Source: Cynocephalus volans (lineage: Eukaryota > Chordata > Mammalia > Dermoptera > Cynocephalidae). Taken from it: 64,000 nt of DNA. Shown here one piece after another: positions 35,930-45,879 of the stretch. Under the pieces are notes generated by a model. That model was given only the letters and a program-made list of their open reading frames with translations, had not been told where the DNA came from and did no database searches. Made by a program: the position numbers and the translations under genes. Positions within the stretch are counted from its first letter, which is position 1. Each line of letters opens with the position of its first letter. The stretch is taken from assembly GCF_027409185.1 (NCBI RefSeq), contig NC_084463.1:44866407-44930406 (forward strand), given 5' to 3'.

Positions 35930-36374
35930 CCAGGAAGGCAGATGGAAGAGCAGAGGAGAAGGAAGCGGTGGCCTCGGCCTCAAAGAGAAAAGCCTCCCCG
36001 GGCTGCTTGGTGGGCAAACGACCATCACCAAGACATCTCGCTCCAAAGATGTCTCCTCCATTTGCTAATGTGGCAGCAGCCAAACCGGCCATTAAAAAGG
36101 CACCCTCTAGCTTCAAGGGCACCATCTCACAAATGCCGTGGCTCTCGGGCACCCCATCAGGTGGCACTTCTGCTGTCATGCAGACGGTGGCTTCCACACA
36201 GTTCCCTGGATCTGCTGCTTCGGTTGGAGCCATTGGGAAGCCGGTAACAACTTCTCTTCCTGTGGCCTCTCCAGTCCCAGGGCACCTTGGGACCTGGAGC
36301 CCTGCCCAGTCACAGCCCAGTTCACAAATTCGGCAGAATATAAGACGCTCCTTGAAAGAGATTTTGTGGAAAAG
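35930..36374 (+). CDS. DIDO1: DIDO1-like coding exon 5 (start of TFIIS-central domain)
   Basis: Acceptor 'cgctctctcttgcag'. It joins in phase 1 to give Ser529, then residues 530-676 plus two bases. It begins with a Lys/Ala-rich linker and passes 'FANVAAAKPAIKKAPSSFKG'. It ends with 'QIRQNIRRSLKEILWKR', the first helix of the TFIIS-like central domain, identical to DIDO1 as I recall it. Donor gtgggc. No stops. The conservation here contrasts with the PHD exons. Confidence 0.88.
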
Positions 36375-36513
36375 GTGGGCTGTTGTCCTTGGCTTTTATC
36401 TGTGGAAGCTCTTCCATGTATGGCGTGATCATTTTGAGATTGCCCCACTGTTTCAAAAATGTAATGTATCCAAATTCAAGGGTTTTATGTAGTTTCTTTT
36501 TCATTCCATTCAG

Positions 36514-36673
36514 AGTCAGTGACAGTGATGACTTAATCATGACAGAGAAAGAAGTAGGAAACATCACCCTTCATCTGGAGAAGGAAATGTTTAACTTGTT
36601 TCAAGTTACAGATATTCGCTACATGAGAAAATACCGCAGCCTCCTGTTCAACCTCAAGGATCCTAAAAATCAG
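36514..36673 (+). CDS. DIDO1: DIDO1-like coding exon 6 (TFIIS-central domain)
   Basis: Acceptor 'ttccattcag'; residues 677-730. It reads 'SDSDDLIMTEKEVGNIT...' and 'KYRSLLFNLKDPKNQ', the core of the TFIIS central (TFS2M) fold shared by TFIIS, PHF3 and DIDO1. Donor gtgtgt. The frame is open and in phase with both neighbours. Confidence 0.88.
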
Positions 36674-37824
36674 GTGTGTGTGGTCTCTGTGTACTGCAAT
36701 ATTCCTGACGCAGAAGGAAACTTGGTGTGTGTTTTCTATTCGCTGAGTTTCACAGTAATACATCAAAGAGCATTTGCAACATTTATATTCTTTCCATGAA
36801 AGTTAGAAAGTATTTTTATCCTCTGTGACACTTCTGTATGCCCCCATGTACTTGGTGTTATTTGAGGATCTTTCTGTTCCCTACCTTAAGTGGACTCTTG
36901 TCAGGGATCTCAGTGGCTGAAGTTCATCTTTTATTTCACCAGATTAGCCTCTTCTAAACATTGCAGTGCCAAATCACATGTCCATCCCTTCATTTGCTCT
37001 AAAGTAAAGTACAGATTCTTTAATCTAGAATATGGGTGTGTCCATATTCTGGCTACAGACAGCCTTTTCTGCCTTATTTTCTTTTCTCTCGTCATCACTT
37101 GAGTGAGCCCGACAATTTGGGCTACTTCACAGTAATAATAAGGAGCAGCCCCTCCAGTTCTCATCATTTCGACGGGTGCTGCAGGGCAGCTCAGTCCTCA
37201 TAGCAGCCGTGGAGTGGGGGTTCCCCTGCAATGAAAATGGAAATGAAATCTGAGAAGGCTGAGCTGCTTGTCTGGTACAGTCTCTTGCCTCCTGCCTCCA
37301 GGGCTCCCAGTCTTCTGGTCCTCTGTGTCACTCTCTGAGCTCTTAGCTGTGCAGTAGAACCAGGGTCAGATACTCTGTATCTCAACGTGGTTAACAGCCC
37401 CCCAGCACAAGTCATTTCTTCCTGTCTGTATTCCTAATACTGTATATTTCTGACCTGTATTCCAAATTGTGTACATGATTTTGTTTTTCCTGCGGAGGTG
37501 ACTTTTTATTTTTTAAAAAAGAATCAGTGCAACATGGGCCTTGCTTGACTTTGAAACGCATGTTTTCTGTGCCTCCATTTGCTCTCAGCTGGGCGGCCTG
37601 GCACATGCTCTCAAGGGACTGCTTTGGGAGGCAGGTGAGGTCGCGCCTCTGCAGGGCTCTGTGCAGTGCAGCCTTCCATTGAAAGCTTTGGTTTTTGTCC
37701 AGTGGTCCTTGAACCTCCAGGCAGAGCTTCTTGTGCTGCTTTGTTGTTTCTTTAGCCTCCACATTAACACACACAGATATTGTTTGAATGAATGGATGAA
37801 TGAATGAATGATGTTTCTTTATAG

Positions 37825-37941
37825 GGACTCTTCCGTCGTGTTTTGCGTGGAGAAATCTCTTTGGCAAAACTTGTGAGAATGAAGCCAGAAGAACTTGTAT
37901 CTAAGGAAATTTCCCGGGGGAAAGAGAAACTGATGACATCT
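37825..37941 (+). CDS. DIDO1: DIDO1-like coding exon 7 (end of TFIIS-central domain)
   Basis: Acceptor 'gtttctttatag'; 39 codons in phase 0 (residues 731-769). It reads 'GLFRRVLRGEISLAKLVRMK' and 'PEELVSKE', the closing helices of the TFIIS-central domain. A (GAAT)n stretch lies a few bases upstream of the branch/polypyrimidine region (37786-37812). Donor gtgagt. Confidence 0.88.
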
Positions 37942-38084
37942 GTGAGTACTGACTTAGAATGGCTGCTTCAGATACCAGAGACTTAACTTTACCAGAAGTC
38001 AAATAATACACTGTTTGCAGGAGTGATATGCTTTCCTCCTGGAAAACAAGGTGGAGGGCTTGATTTTTGTCTTTTTTATTTTAG

Positions 38085-38191
38085 GTGATAGAATCCAGAA
38101 CTAAATTGTGCCATGAAGGCAAAAAGACTGACATTAAAAACAGGAAACCATTCCCAGTATAAAAGATTCTACACCCGTGTCAGACTTAGGT
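38085..38191 (+). pseudogene. DIDO1: DIDO1-like coding exon 8, frameshifted
   Basis: It starts in frame 'VIESRTKLCHEGKKT' after acceptor 'ttttattttag', then loses register. TAA at 38160-38162 is in frame. Read from about 38146 in another frame, 'IPSIKDSTPVSDL' matches the DIDO1 sequence expected there. The exon is 107 nt to donor gtgagc (38192); the parent should be 105 nt (35 codons), so the net change is +2. An alternative donor gtgtga at 38190 gives 105 nt but does not avoid the stop. Both flanking junctions are phase 0. Confidence 0.85.
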
Positions 38192-38455
38192 GTGAGCATT
38201 TTGGTATTTTCAGGGTTCAGAAAAGATAGAGAAAAATTTCTCCATTCCAAATGTTTTTAGGTGTCTTAAATTATTGGGCAGGACACTGAGCTTATAACAA
38301 ATATATATAATTTCATTACTTCTCAAGGACTTGTATCCAGTGGTCCTTTTTTTTTTGTCTAGCGGTTCTTAATCACATCCACCTTTTTTCATGTGTGCTG
38401 TTAATTTGGAAGTGGCATTGGAAAATAAATTACCTACCTTTTTGTTTTCTTTGAG

Positions 38456-38591
38456 GAACAGCAAGAATCAGTACAAGCTGTCCCTGAAAAAAGCCCCCAG
38501 CCCCTTCTGGACGTCCGTAGCAGTTTGTTGAAAGACACAACAAGCCACCGTGAGGCGCAACTTTTTAATCTAAATTGTAAAATCTGTACAG
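38456..38591 (+). CDS. DIDO1: DIDO1-like coding exon 9
   Basis: Acceptor 'ttttctttgag' (a purine-broken tract); 45 codons plus one base. It reads 'EQQESVQAVPEKSPQPLLDV', later 'LLKDTTSHREAQLFNLNCKI' and 'CTG', in the DIDO1 order. The Cys pair 'NCKIC' is retained. It would be in frame only if coding exon 8 is skipped or its shift corrected. Donor gtgagc. Confidence 0.85.
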
Positions 38592-38827
38592 GTGAGCATA
38601 ATTTTGGGATAATGTTAAACTGGATTTTGTTTAAAATCACTAATCCTTGTAAAGGTGAGTTTAAACAAACAAAAAAAAAGGTTAGGATGGATTTCTGAAG
38701 TTCATGAAGTTAGCTCCTCTCTTTGCATTGTTGCTTTTGGGTTCTCGTAAGCAATTATCTGCTCATGAGCACGCTGTGGTCTTGGATGTGCCAGATTTCT
38801 CACCATGTCTTTCCTCATTTACCTCAG

Positions 38828-39332
38828 GTCACATTTCCTCATCAGAAGATGAGCCACCTCTGAAAAAACAGAAATTGCTGGCTTCTGCTAAGAAAGAAGA
38901 CTTAAAATCCAAGTGTGTCAGCTTTCCATCTGATCCAGTTCCTAACTCAGCTGATGAAGGAACACCAGGAACTCTGCCCAGAAATGCTTCTGAGCCAGAC
39001 CTGGAAAGTGCTTCTCATCCAAACCTGAAAAGAAAGTATTTCTCTGGGCCCCCAGGAGATGTCATTCCTGAGCTCTCCCCAGTGGAAGGCCGTGGGAATG
39101 CAGTGATCACCTCGGTCATTATGTCAAGCTGGGACTCCAGGACTGGTCCAAGTGGATTGTGCACAGTCACAGCCTCCATAGCAGCCCAGCCAGACAGTGC
39201 CCACGTGGTAGAAACCAAACAAGACACACTGATGCCTGCTTTGACTTCTGTGACGGTGCCCAGGTTCATACTGGCTAAGCCGTCCTCATCCCCTGACCCA
39301 GGACACTTGTCAGTTCCATCACAGAATATCAG
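38828..39332 (+). CDS. DIDO1: DIDO1-like coding exon 10 (acidic/Ser-Pro linker)
   Basis: Acceptor 'tttacctcag'. About 168 codons, fully open. It starts 'HISSSEDEPPLKKQKLLASA', with a short KKQK basic motif, and ends 'ILAKPSSSPDPGHLSVPSQN' before donor gtgtgt. The region is a low-complexity linker between the TFIIS and SPOC domains. A same-frame ATG at 38704 upstream is intronic by this model. Confidence 0.87.
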
Positions 39333-39617
39333 GTGTGTATTTCAGATATAGTCTGAAAGAGCCAATGAAGTTTTCTTTTGAACTAATGAATGGAGGCAAT
39401 TGGTGATTTCAACTATGAATTTTACTCAGAAATACAATTCAGTTTATTTGTTCTTTGACCAAAATGTCTATTTATATCCTTATGATTAAAACATTTAATT
39501 GGCAAAAGTAAGCTACCAAAACTTGCAGGAATTTTTACTTTTAAACACATGGTCTTCATTCTTTTGAAATTCTCATTGTACACAGATTTCCTTATTTTTC
39601 ATGGTTTTGTTTTACAG

Positions 39618-39771
39618 TGTCTCTGAGTCACATTCCTCTGAAGAAGGAGATACGACCCACTTTTTATCTCAACTCAACACTGTTTGGAAAGGATTTATTA
39701 ACATGAAAAGTGTAGCAAAATTTGTCACTAAAGCATATCCTGTCTCTGGGTGTTTTGATTATCTCAGTGAG
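39618..39771 (+). CDS. DIDO1: DIDO1-like coding exon 11 (SPOC domain start)
   Basis: Acceptor 'ttgttttacag'; phase 2 junction gives Ser, then 51 codons. It reads 'TVWKGFINMKSVAKFVTKAY' and 'PVSGCFDYLSE', the first strands and helix of the SPOC domain, which binds phosphorylated RNA polymerase II CTD in this family. Donor gttagt. Confidence 0.88.
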
Positions 39772-40467
39772 GTTAGTACGAAGAGTATATGTGTGTGTGC
39801 TTGTGTGTATGTGTCTTTCACAGGATTTCCTCTACTACAGGCAGACGTGACACTCTTACGCTGGCTGCCTGGTTACTTAAGTACGTCTGAAAGCAAGATA
39901 ATGGTTGCTGCAGTGGGCCAGCAGATTTGCACAGAGCAGAAATTTGAGCAGTTGGGCAGCTCAGTGATCTGTTTAGCAGTGATCTGTTTAGCAAGGGCAT
40001 TTACCACACGTGTGTGCCCAGCCACCAGCATGGCCAGGCGTCTGTAACCTGCATAGTGTGGGTGGCAGGTGTAACCTCCTGATAGGTCTTTCATTTTTCA
40101 AAGTTAACAAAGATGGCACTAGAATTTATGACCTTAGGAAGGAGTGGCAAGTCAGTTATCCTGGTAATAACTGAATCATTACTGTATGTGTGTGTGTGTG
40201 TGCTCACAAAAGATTACATAAAAAGGGTGTGCAGTAGTTTCTAAACAATCCTGTTTGTCAGAAGGTTATTACACCACCTTTGGGTTTGGGAGCTCGTAAT
40301 CCTGGACGGTAGTTCACCAGTCAGTATTTAATACGGTTATCACCATTTTCCTTGGAATTGTTGTTTTCTTGAAGTTTGGGTTGTTTGGTGCCTTCATGTT
40401 ACTACATTAGTCTCTTTTTGAACACTAGAGTTTCACAGGTGATTTACTCAAAGTACTTTTTATTTAG

Positions 40468-40557
40468 GACTTGCCCAACACAATTCACATCGGTGGGAGG
40501 ATCGCACCGAAGATGGTTTGGGATTATGTTGGTGAACTCAAGTCTTCTGTGTCTAAG
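40468..40557 (+). CDS. DIDO1: DIDO1-like coding exon 12 (SPOC domain)
   Basis: Acceptor 'ctttttatttag'; 30 codons, phase 0. It reads 'DLPNTIHIGGRIAPKMVWDY' then 'VGELKSSVSK', nearly as in DIDO1. The donor gtatcc is weak (C at +5/+6 in place of G/T). Confidence 0.88.
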
Positions 40558-41461
40558 GTATCCGCTTATAGTATAGTCTCTGCAACAATGGAACATAGGG
40601 CTTATTTAAACATCTTTTTTAACCTTTCATTTTGATGGTTAACAGTTGGAATGTCAGCCTGCATCTTACTAGATACTTTCAGGTGAATGTTAAAGTAAGT
40701 TTATATAGTTACATTCCTGTGTGATGGTGTGTTTGAGAAATACAGTGATAGAAGGGTTTTTTTTTTTCTTTACTGTAGTCATGTCTATATGATTACATTT
40801 TAGTAAAAAAAATGTAAAAACTTTATTTCCTCATTTTTATTTTTATTTTTTTATGATTGAAGGAGTACAATGGGAATTTGGAGGTGATCTGGCAAAAGGC
40901 ACCCAGCCTAGGCTCTTGAATGGGTTTTGATTTTGGGGGAACCCCTGAGATTTAGCTACAGCTGCGTGTGTCTGTATGTACAGTTTTCCATCAGATTCCG
41001 AAAAGGGATTAGACCCTGTGCCTAGTTTAACCCTCCCATGTGGAGACACACAGGGAATGGCTGCAGATCGTGCAGCGGCTCACTCTGCCCACAGCCGCTG
41101 TGCGTGCGGGAAAGCTTACTTTGCTGCAGACGTGGGTAGGCCTACACCTTACATGGCCTGTCCCTCTCACAGGAGAGCTCTCTGAAATTGTGGCTGTGAG
41201 TAGAAGTCATTTTAAAGGGTCTCCTGCTGAAACCAAGACTTGAGTCAAGAAGTTGGATGCTTGACTGTGAATTTCTTTTACTACTTCATTATTTCATTAT
41301 TTCAAATGTTGGACAATAAGGCTATGAAAGTCAAAATCAGAATTGCTAAAATCTCCCATTTCAGGCTGTACTTTTGAGGTTTGGGTACAAATTTTAAAGC
41401 AGATGCTTTCCTCGCATGGCCACAGGTGAAGGCTTTCCCCTGTCCTCTGTTTGCATTGTAG

Positions 41462-41657
41462 GAGCTCTGTCTGATCCGCTTTCACCCCCTGACAGAGGAA
41501 GAAGAGGTTGCCTATGTTTCTCTCTACTCCTACTTGAGCAGTCGTGGCCGTTTTGGTGTTGTACCTAATAAGACCAGGCACATCAAGAACCTCTACCTCA
41601 TCCCACTGGGTGCTAAGGACCCTATTCCATCCGCACTCTTGCCCTTTGAGGGACCAG
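41462..41657 (+). CDS. DIDO1: DIDO1-like coding exon 13 (SPOC domain end)
   Basis: Acceptor 'gtttgcattgtag'; 65 codons plus one base. It reads 'ELCLIRFHPLTEEEEVAYVS', 'LYSYLSSRGRFGVV' and 'KNLYLIPL', which complete the SPOC fold. The usual 'NNNRH' loop is 'NKTRH' here. Donor gtaagc. Confidence 0.88.
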
Positions 41658-42539
41658 GTAAGCACCAACTTTCTGGGTGGTAATTAGGAACATGTGATAC
41701 CCACACATATTCTCCCGTGACATGGAGTCCTGCTGAGTTGGGATCCTGTACGGGCCCCTCCACTTCCTGGACTTGTGTCGGGGGCTGGAATCCATCACTC
41801 CCAGCATGGCCCCAGCACCAACTGGAGCCCACTCTTAACACCTGGCATGGGCTTGACTCATGCCAACTTTTTGGAATTAAATGCCCAGAGGAATTGATTA
41901 GTATCAGTATGTAACCCTTGTCCTTGGTTTCTTTTACCATATATGTGGCTTAATTCTAACCACTGAGTCTGACGCTAGACCTTCCACCATGAACTCAACG
42001 GATACAGACATGGATCTAAAAAGTCTTCATATACACTGTACACACTGGTGTTTTGGAGGGCATCAGGTGGGGGTGTCGCCTCTGTGGAAGATGGCACATT
42101 TTAACTGAAGCTGGTCTTTCAATATCTCACCTACTTACTTGCCTATTTTCACACACTTTATGAATTGTAAACCTCACAGCAGCCCTCACATGGGAGGTGG
42201 GGAAGTACCATCCTGTGCCCAGCTGGTGCTCGGCCTCCCACGGGGCTGCCTCTTCCCTGCTGCAGCCCTTGTGGCCTTTGCTTCTGCGCTTTCTTGGGAC
42301 ACACACCACTCTCCAGGTTAACACTCATGATACAGGAGCTACCAAAATGGAGTGAACCCAGAGATTTACGCCTAGGAAATCTGGTCCTCTCTTGCTCCTC
42401 CCCTAGATGTGGAGCACAGTTGGGGGTGCTCGTGTGGCCCTTTGCCCTCATGTGTTTGGTATCGTCATGCTGGACACACCTTACAGCAGTGTAGAGCATC
42501 ATTGATTTGAGACAAGTCCCTTCATCTCAGTAAACATTT

Positions 42540-44980
42540 CTTCTAAGGTCCAAGATAGGTGAATTTTATTGTTTCTTCCAGGAATATAAGTTATTTCCAA
42601 GGTGCTAGTTATATTTCAAATATTCATGCAACCATAACATAACATAAATATGTGAGTCAGGTGATAAGAGTTGACTATTTCAGGCTAGGGGTACGCATTT
42701 TGGGACAGGCCTATTTAAATTTAAAAACTTTGGGAATTTTGCTGGGGATGTTCAAAACTGTGGAGCTTTTCTAGATCATTTCCCAGTGTGTGCAGATGAG
42801 ATGGGCGAGAGTTGAAAGCATCTAAAAAACCAGCTGCTTATTAGATCCCAATCTCTAGACAGCTTGCTGTTTTCAAGACCAACATAAATATTAAGTAACC
42901 TCACCTCTGATATATAAGACAACAAAGGTCAAAGCCAGCTTGCCAGGGCTGGGATATACTAATTGTTTTCATCAATAAGCATATTAGGCTATTAAAAGAT
43001 AGTTGAATGAACCACATTACGAAGCCTGGAGACCGAATCTTCCTGAGTTTAACACAATGGTTAACCCAGCACATGCAGTTGATTCATGAAAGAAACTTGA
43101 TTTGTGCAAGAGCCCTGATGTTAGCCCTTTAGAAGTTGAGCCTTTCCCTGAGTGAGGTAGTCCCTGGTGACTTCCGCATGCAAAGACCCCCCAGCCCTTC
43201 CTGTCTGGTGCCCCACCCCCACCCCGGCCAAGCCCACTCCTACTTCTGCTCCTGAGACCAAGTTTGTAGGGAGAGAGCCTGGCTTACAGAGCTGCCCCAC
43301 AGACAGAACTTCAGCTGTGACTCAGTAGGTCCGAATGTGCTCAGCAGTTAAACCTGTACTGAAGCTCTGGGACCATCTGCAGCAGAGACAGTTTGTCCAC
43401 AAAGGCCATGATAGCTGATTTAACAATTGACCAAACCCCAAAACTCTGTGTTTAAATTAGCTATAAAGTATTTGGTAAATATCTATTATGGTGAAAGAAA
43501 TACTATTTGAAGTTAAAATATCCTTAATGAATACTAATTAGGAAATTAAGTTGATAAGTTGCTCTTCGCATTGGCCAAGCAGGAAATTTTGGAAGTGCTG
43601 TTCAGTGTGGTGGCCAGACGCCACATGCTATCCCCTCCTTTGCCTTTTCTTTTGCTGACACACTGCTGTTACCAGATTGGGCAGGGAGAGGACGTTTTGA
43701 CAGAAGGTTCTCATGAGAGGAGGGTGGCGTGGTACTAGGATATGTTGTGATCACAGCTCACCCATGGTTGCCTTCAAAACGAATCTCTTACACAGCAGCC
43801 TGTGAAGCAGGTGACCTTTAGGACACCCTTAAGCAGGGAGGGGAGCAGAGCGGCGTCAGTCTGCGGAGGCCGGGTTGCCCGAGTTCAACCTGGTGGCCTC
43901 CTCCTAAGTGGTGGGCAGGACATCCACCTGCACTTGTGTGCTCAGCTGTCAGTAATCAATTCCGTACTGAATTTTGGAAGACTCAAAGCAAACATATTTA
44001 GAACTATGAAAACAACACTGTGAAGTGATGTGTGATCATCTCTAAATCACAAAAAGAACAGGACAATCTTAGCAGTGCTTTAAATTGTAAGAAAAAAGTG
44101 TGATTACCTCCTGTATTTTATGTAATGTTATCTGTAAATTGAATTTATACAGTTTGACTGATTGTATCCTTATGCTATTGAAACAAATATTCTGTCCTTC
44201 GTGAATGATTTTTCTGTAAGTTACTGTTTGTGACTTGGCTGTTTAGTTAGTTCCCCTTTGGGAATTCTTGATGGAGTGTGAGTGTGGGGGTGGGGGATCA
44301 TTATGGGAACGTTAGCATTCCTGATGTAAGTTGTCACAACTTAGGATCTTTGGGGCAACCGTTTCTTAACAAATACCTATTCTGTAAACTGATGCTGTAC
44401 CCCAAAGCTCCCAGTCTGTCTCCATGTGACTGTCCTTCCCCACCAGTGTGCTGAATGCCTCGGCGCTTTACTTAAGCACAAGCCCTGTGTTTACAAAGAC
44501 TCAAACATTAGCAAGTTTTTGATAAATTAATGCTCATTGAATTTTTTTCTAAGCCTCAAACATCTACTCTAGCTATTTCAGTGAGCATTATTGTTTCATT
44601 CATTGTAATTCTGGTACCAGAAACTAATGAATTTACCTAATGGTTTTTGTGCTTTACTGATTATGATCCTTTTGGTCATTGTAAATTGAGTTGAATTGGT
44701 CCTTAATCATTAACACCTAATACTAGTATATTTAGCTTAACTTATGTGTTGCAACTCATAAGTGAATGACAAAAAGGGCTGTTACCTTCTGGATATGTCA
44801 CAAGAGGCACATAAGAGCGTATCTGAGATCCGTTTGTTTAAAAGACATGCTGGTCCACACGCACTTTTGATCCCTGCAGGTGAACAATGTTAGTCATTGC
44901 TGTAGTGCCCTTTCCGCCGCCTCCACCATGCTATTGCTTTAGCATTGTGTGTAATTTTTTATAAAACATGTAACAAGTTC
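42540..44980. other. Repeat-poor part of the last intron
   Basis: The last intron (41658-45259) is long. In this stretch I recognise no transposon and no exon. A short G/C-rich open frame at 43802-44023 has no family resemblance. Confidence 0.35.
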
Positions 44981-45259
44981 TGACCGTTGGGGTGAGTTTA
45001 CTCTTGAATTGGGCACTTGGTTCTGTAGTTGGTGGCTAGGGGGCTAATCCCTCCCTTTCAGCGGCCACCATCAGGGCTGGGTAGGCCTGGTGGTGACTTC
45101 ATGGGACGGGAACCATTCGTTCTTTTGCAATAAGCTCCTCAAACACTCGGCTTTATTTTCCCACAGAATTTCCCACGTGAAAGCCCTTAATAAAATTTAC
45201 CTCTGAAGGATGAAAACTGGATTTAGATTCTAAAATTCATACAAATATTTTGTTTTCAG

Positions 45260-45420
45260 GTCTTGAGTCACCACGCCCAAATATAATCCTTGGGTTAGTA
45301 ATCTGTCATAAAATAAAACGTCCTCCAAGTGCTGGAGAGTTAGACAGGATTGAGAAGAAACGGCCCCGACTTCAACAGGAAGACGTGGACATTTCCATCT
45401 ACCCCACGATGTCCTTCTGA
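45260..45420 (+). CDS. DIDO1: DIDO1-like terminal coding exon 14
   Basis: Acceptor 'ttgttttcag'. It reads 'GLESPRPNIILGLVICHKIK' and 'KKRPRLQQEDVD', matching DIDO1, then departs into 'ISIYPTMSF' and stops at TGA 45418. In long DIDO isoforms this protein continues for a long way. The open frame here ends soon after the match, so the encoded form resembles a short isoform. A basic KKRPR motif is retained. Confidence 0.85.
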
Positions 45421-45853
45421 AGTGTGAAATAGAGAAAACCTGGCTAATTTATTTGACTGTACAAAATACATGTTGATAATTTTTATATTTTCTTAAACTT
45501 ACTTTTTCAGATGTAAAATTAGAGAATTTCACATGTTCTTTTGGAGTCTGTTGCATTACACATCACTACAGACTTTCACTTCATAGCACAAATTTTTAAG
45601 TTATGGAAATATGGAGAACTTATCTACTTGGGGTGTTTGTGTTATAAAACAAGTGTCACTAGGTTAAATTACCTTGAAGTAGGTGTCATTTCCAATATTT
45701 AATATGTTGTGTAGAGTTTTTTTGTCTAAATATACAAAGGTAAAAATGAAGTTTCTTTAGGTTTTGTTGATAGAAATTTCTGTAAGTTGTATTTATATTG
45801 CAGAGTATTTTATCACTGTATATTGGGCTGTCAGGTTCTGTTATTTGAAGGAG

Positions 45854-45859
45854 AATAAA
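45854..45859 (+). terminator. AATAAA polyadenylation signal
   Basis: AATAAA lies 434 bp after the TGA of the last exon, followed by a GT-rich element ('gttttgtctcgtgtgtcttc'). The 3'UTR between is AT-rich with no repeat inserted. Cleavage would be expected about 15-25 bp later. Confidence 0.65.
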
Positions 45860-45879
45860 TATCTACAAAGAGTTTTGTC

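Larger units (their letters stand above)
20291..45860 (+). pseudogene. DIDO1: DIDO1-like intron-containing paralogue (locus)
   Basis: DIDO1 is a nuclear chromatin reader: its PHD finger binds H3K4me3, and its TFIIS-like and SPOC domains act with RNA polymerase II. Here fourteen coding exons (23343-45420) plus two probable leader exons lie in the right order with GT-AG introns, so this is a genomic duplicate and not a retrocopy. The domain order is N-terminal acidic/basic region, PHD (about residues 268-318), linker, TFIIS-central (about 660-769), acidic linker, SPOC (coding exons 11-13). Thirteen exons are fully open. Coding exon 8 has a +2 frameshift giving a TAA at 38160, so plain splicing yields 794 residues, a likely target of nonsense-mediated decay. 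PHD ligands are lost. It diverges too much to be the normal, highly conserved DIDO1. I favour a young unprocessed pseudogene; a functional paralogue that skips coding exon 8 is the alternative. Confidence 0.85.

Noticed and set aside
39962..39991. 15-bp tandem 'agtgatctgtttagc' within an intron
   Set aside because: Two copies only; a trivial local duplication with no evident role.
23343..45420. The locus as the normal, functional DIDO1 gene
   Set aside because: The PHD zinc ligands and cage Trp are lost and coding exon 8 is frameshifted, which is unlikely in so conserved a gene.
23343..45420. A processed (retro-) pseudogene of DIDO1
   Set aside because: Introns with GT-AG ends separate every exon and there is no poly(A) tail or TSD.
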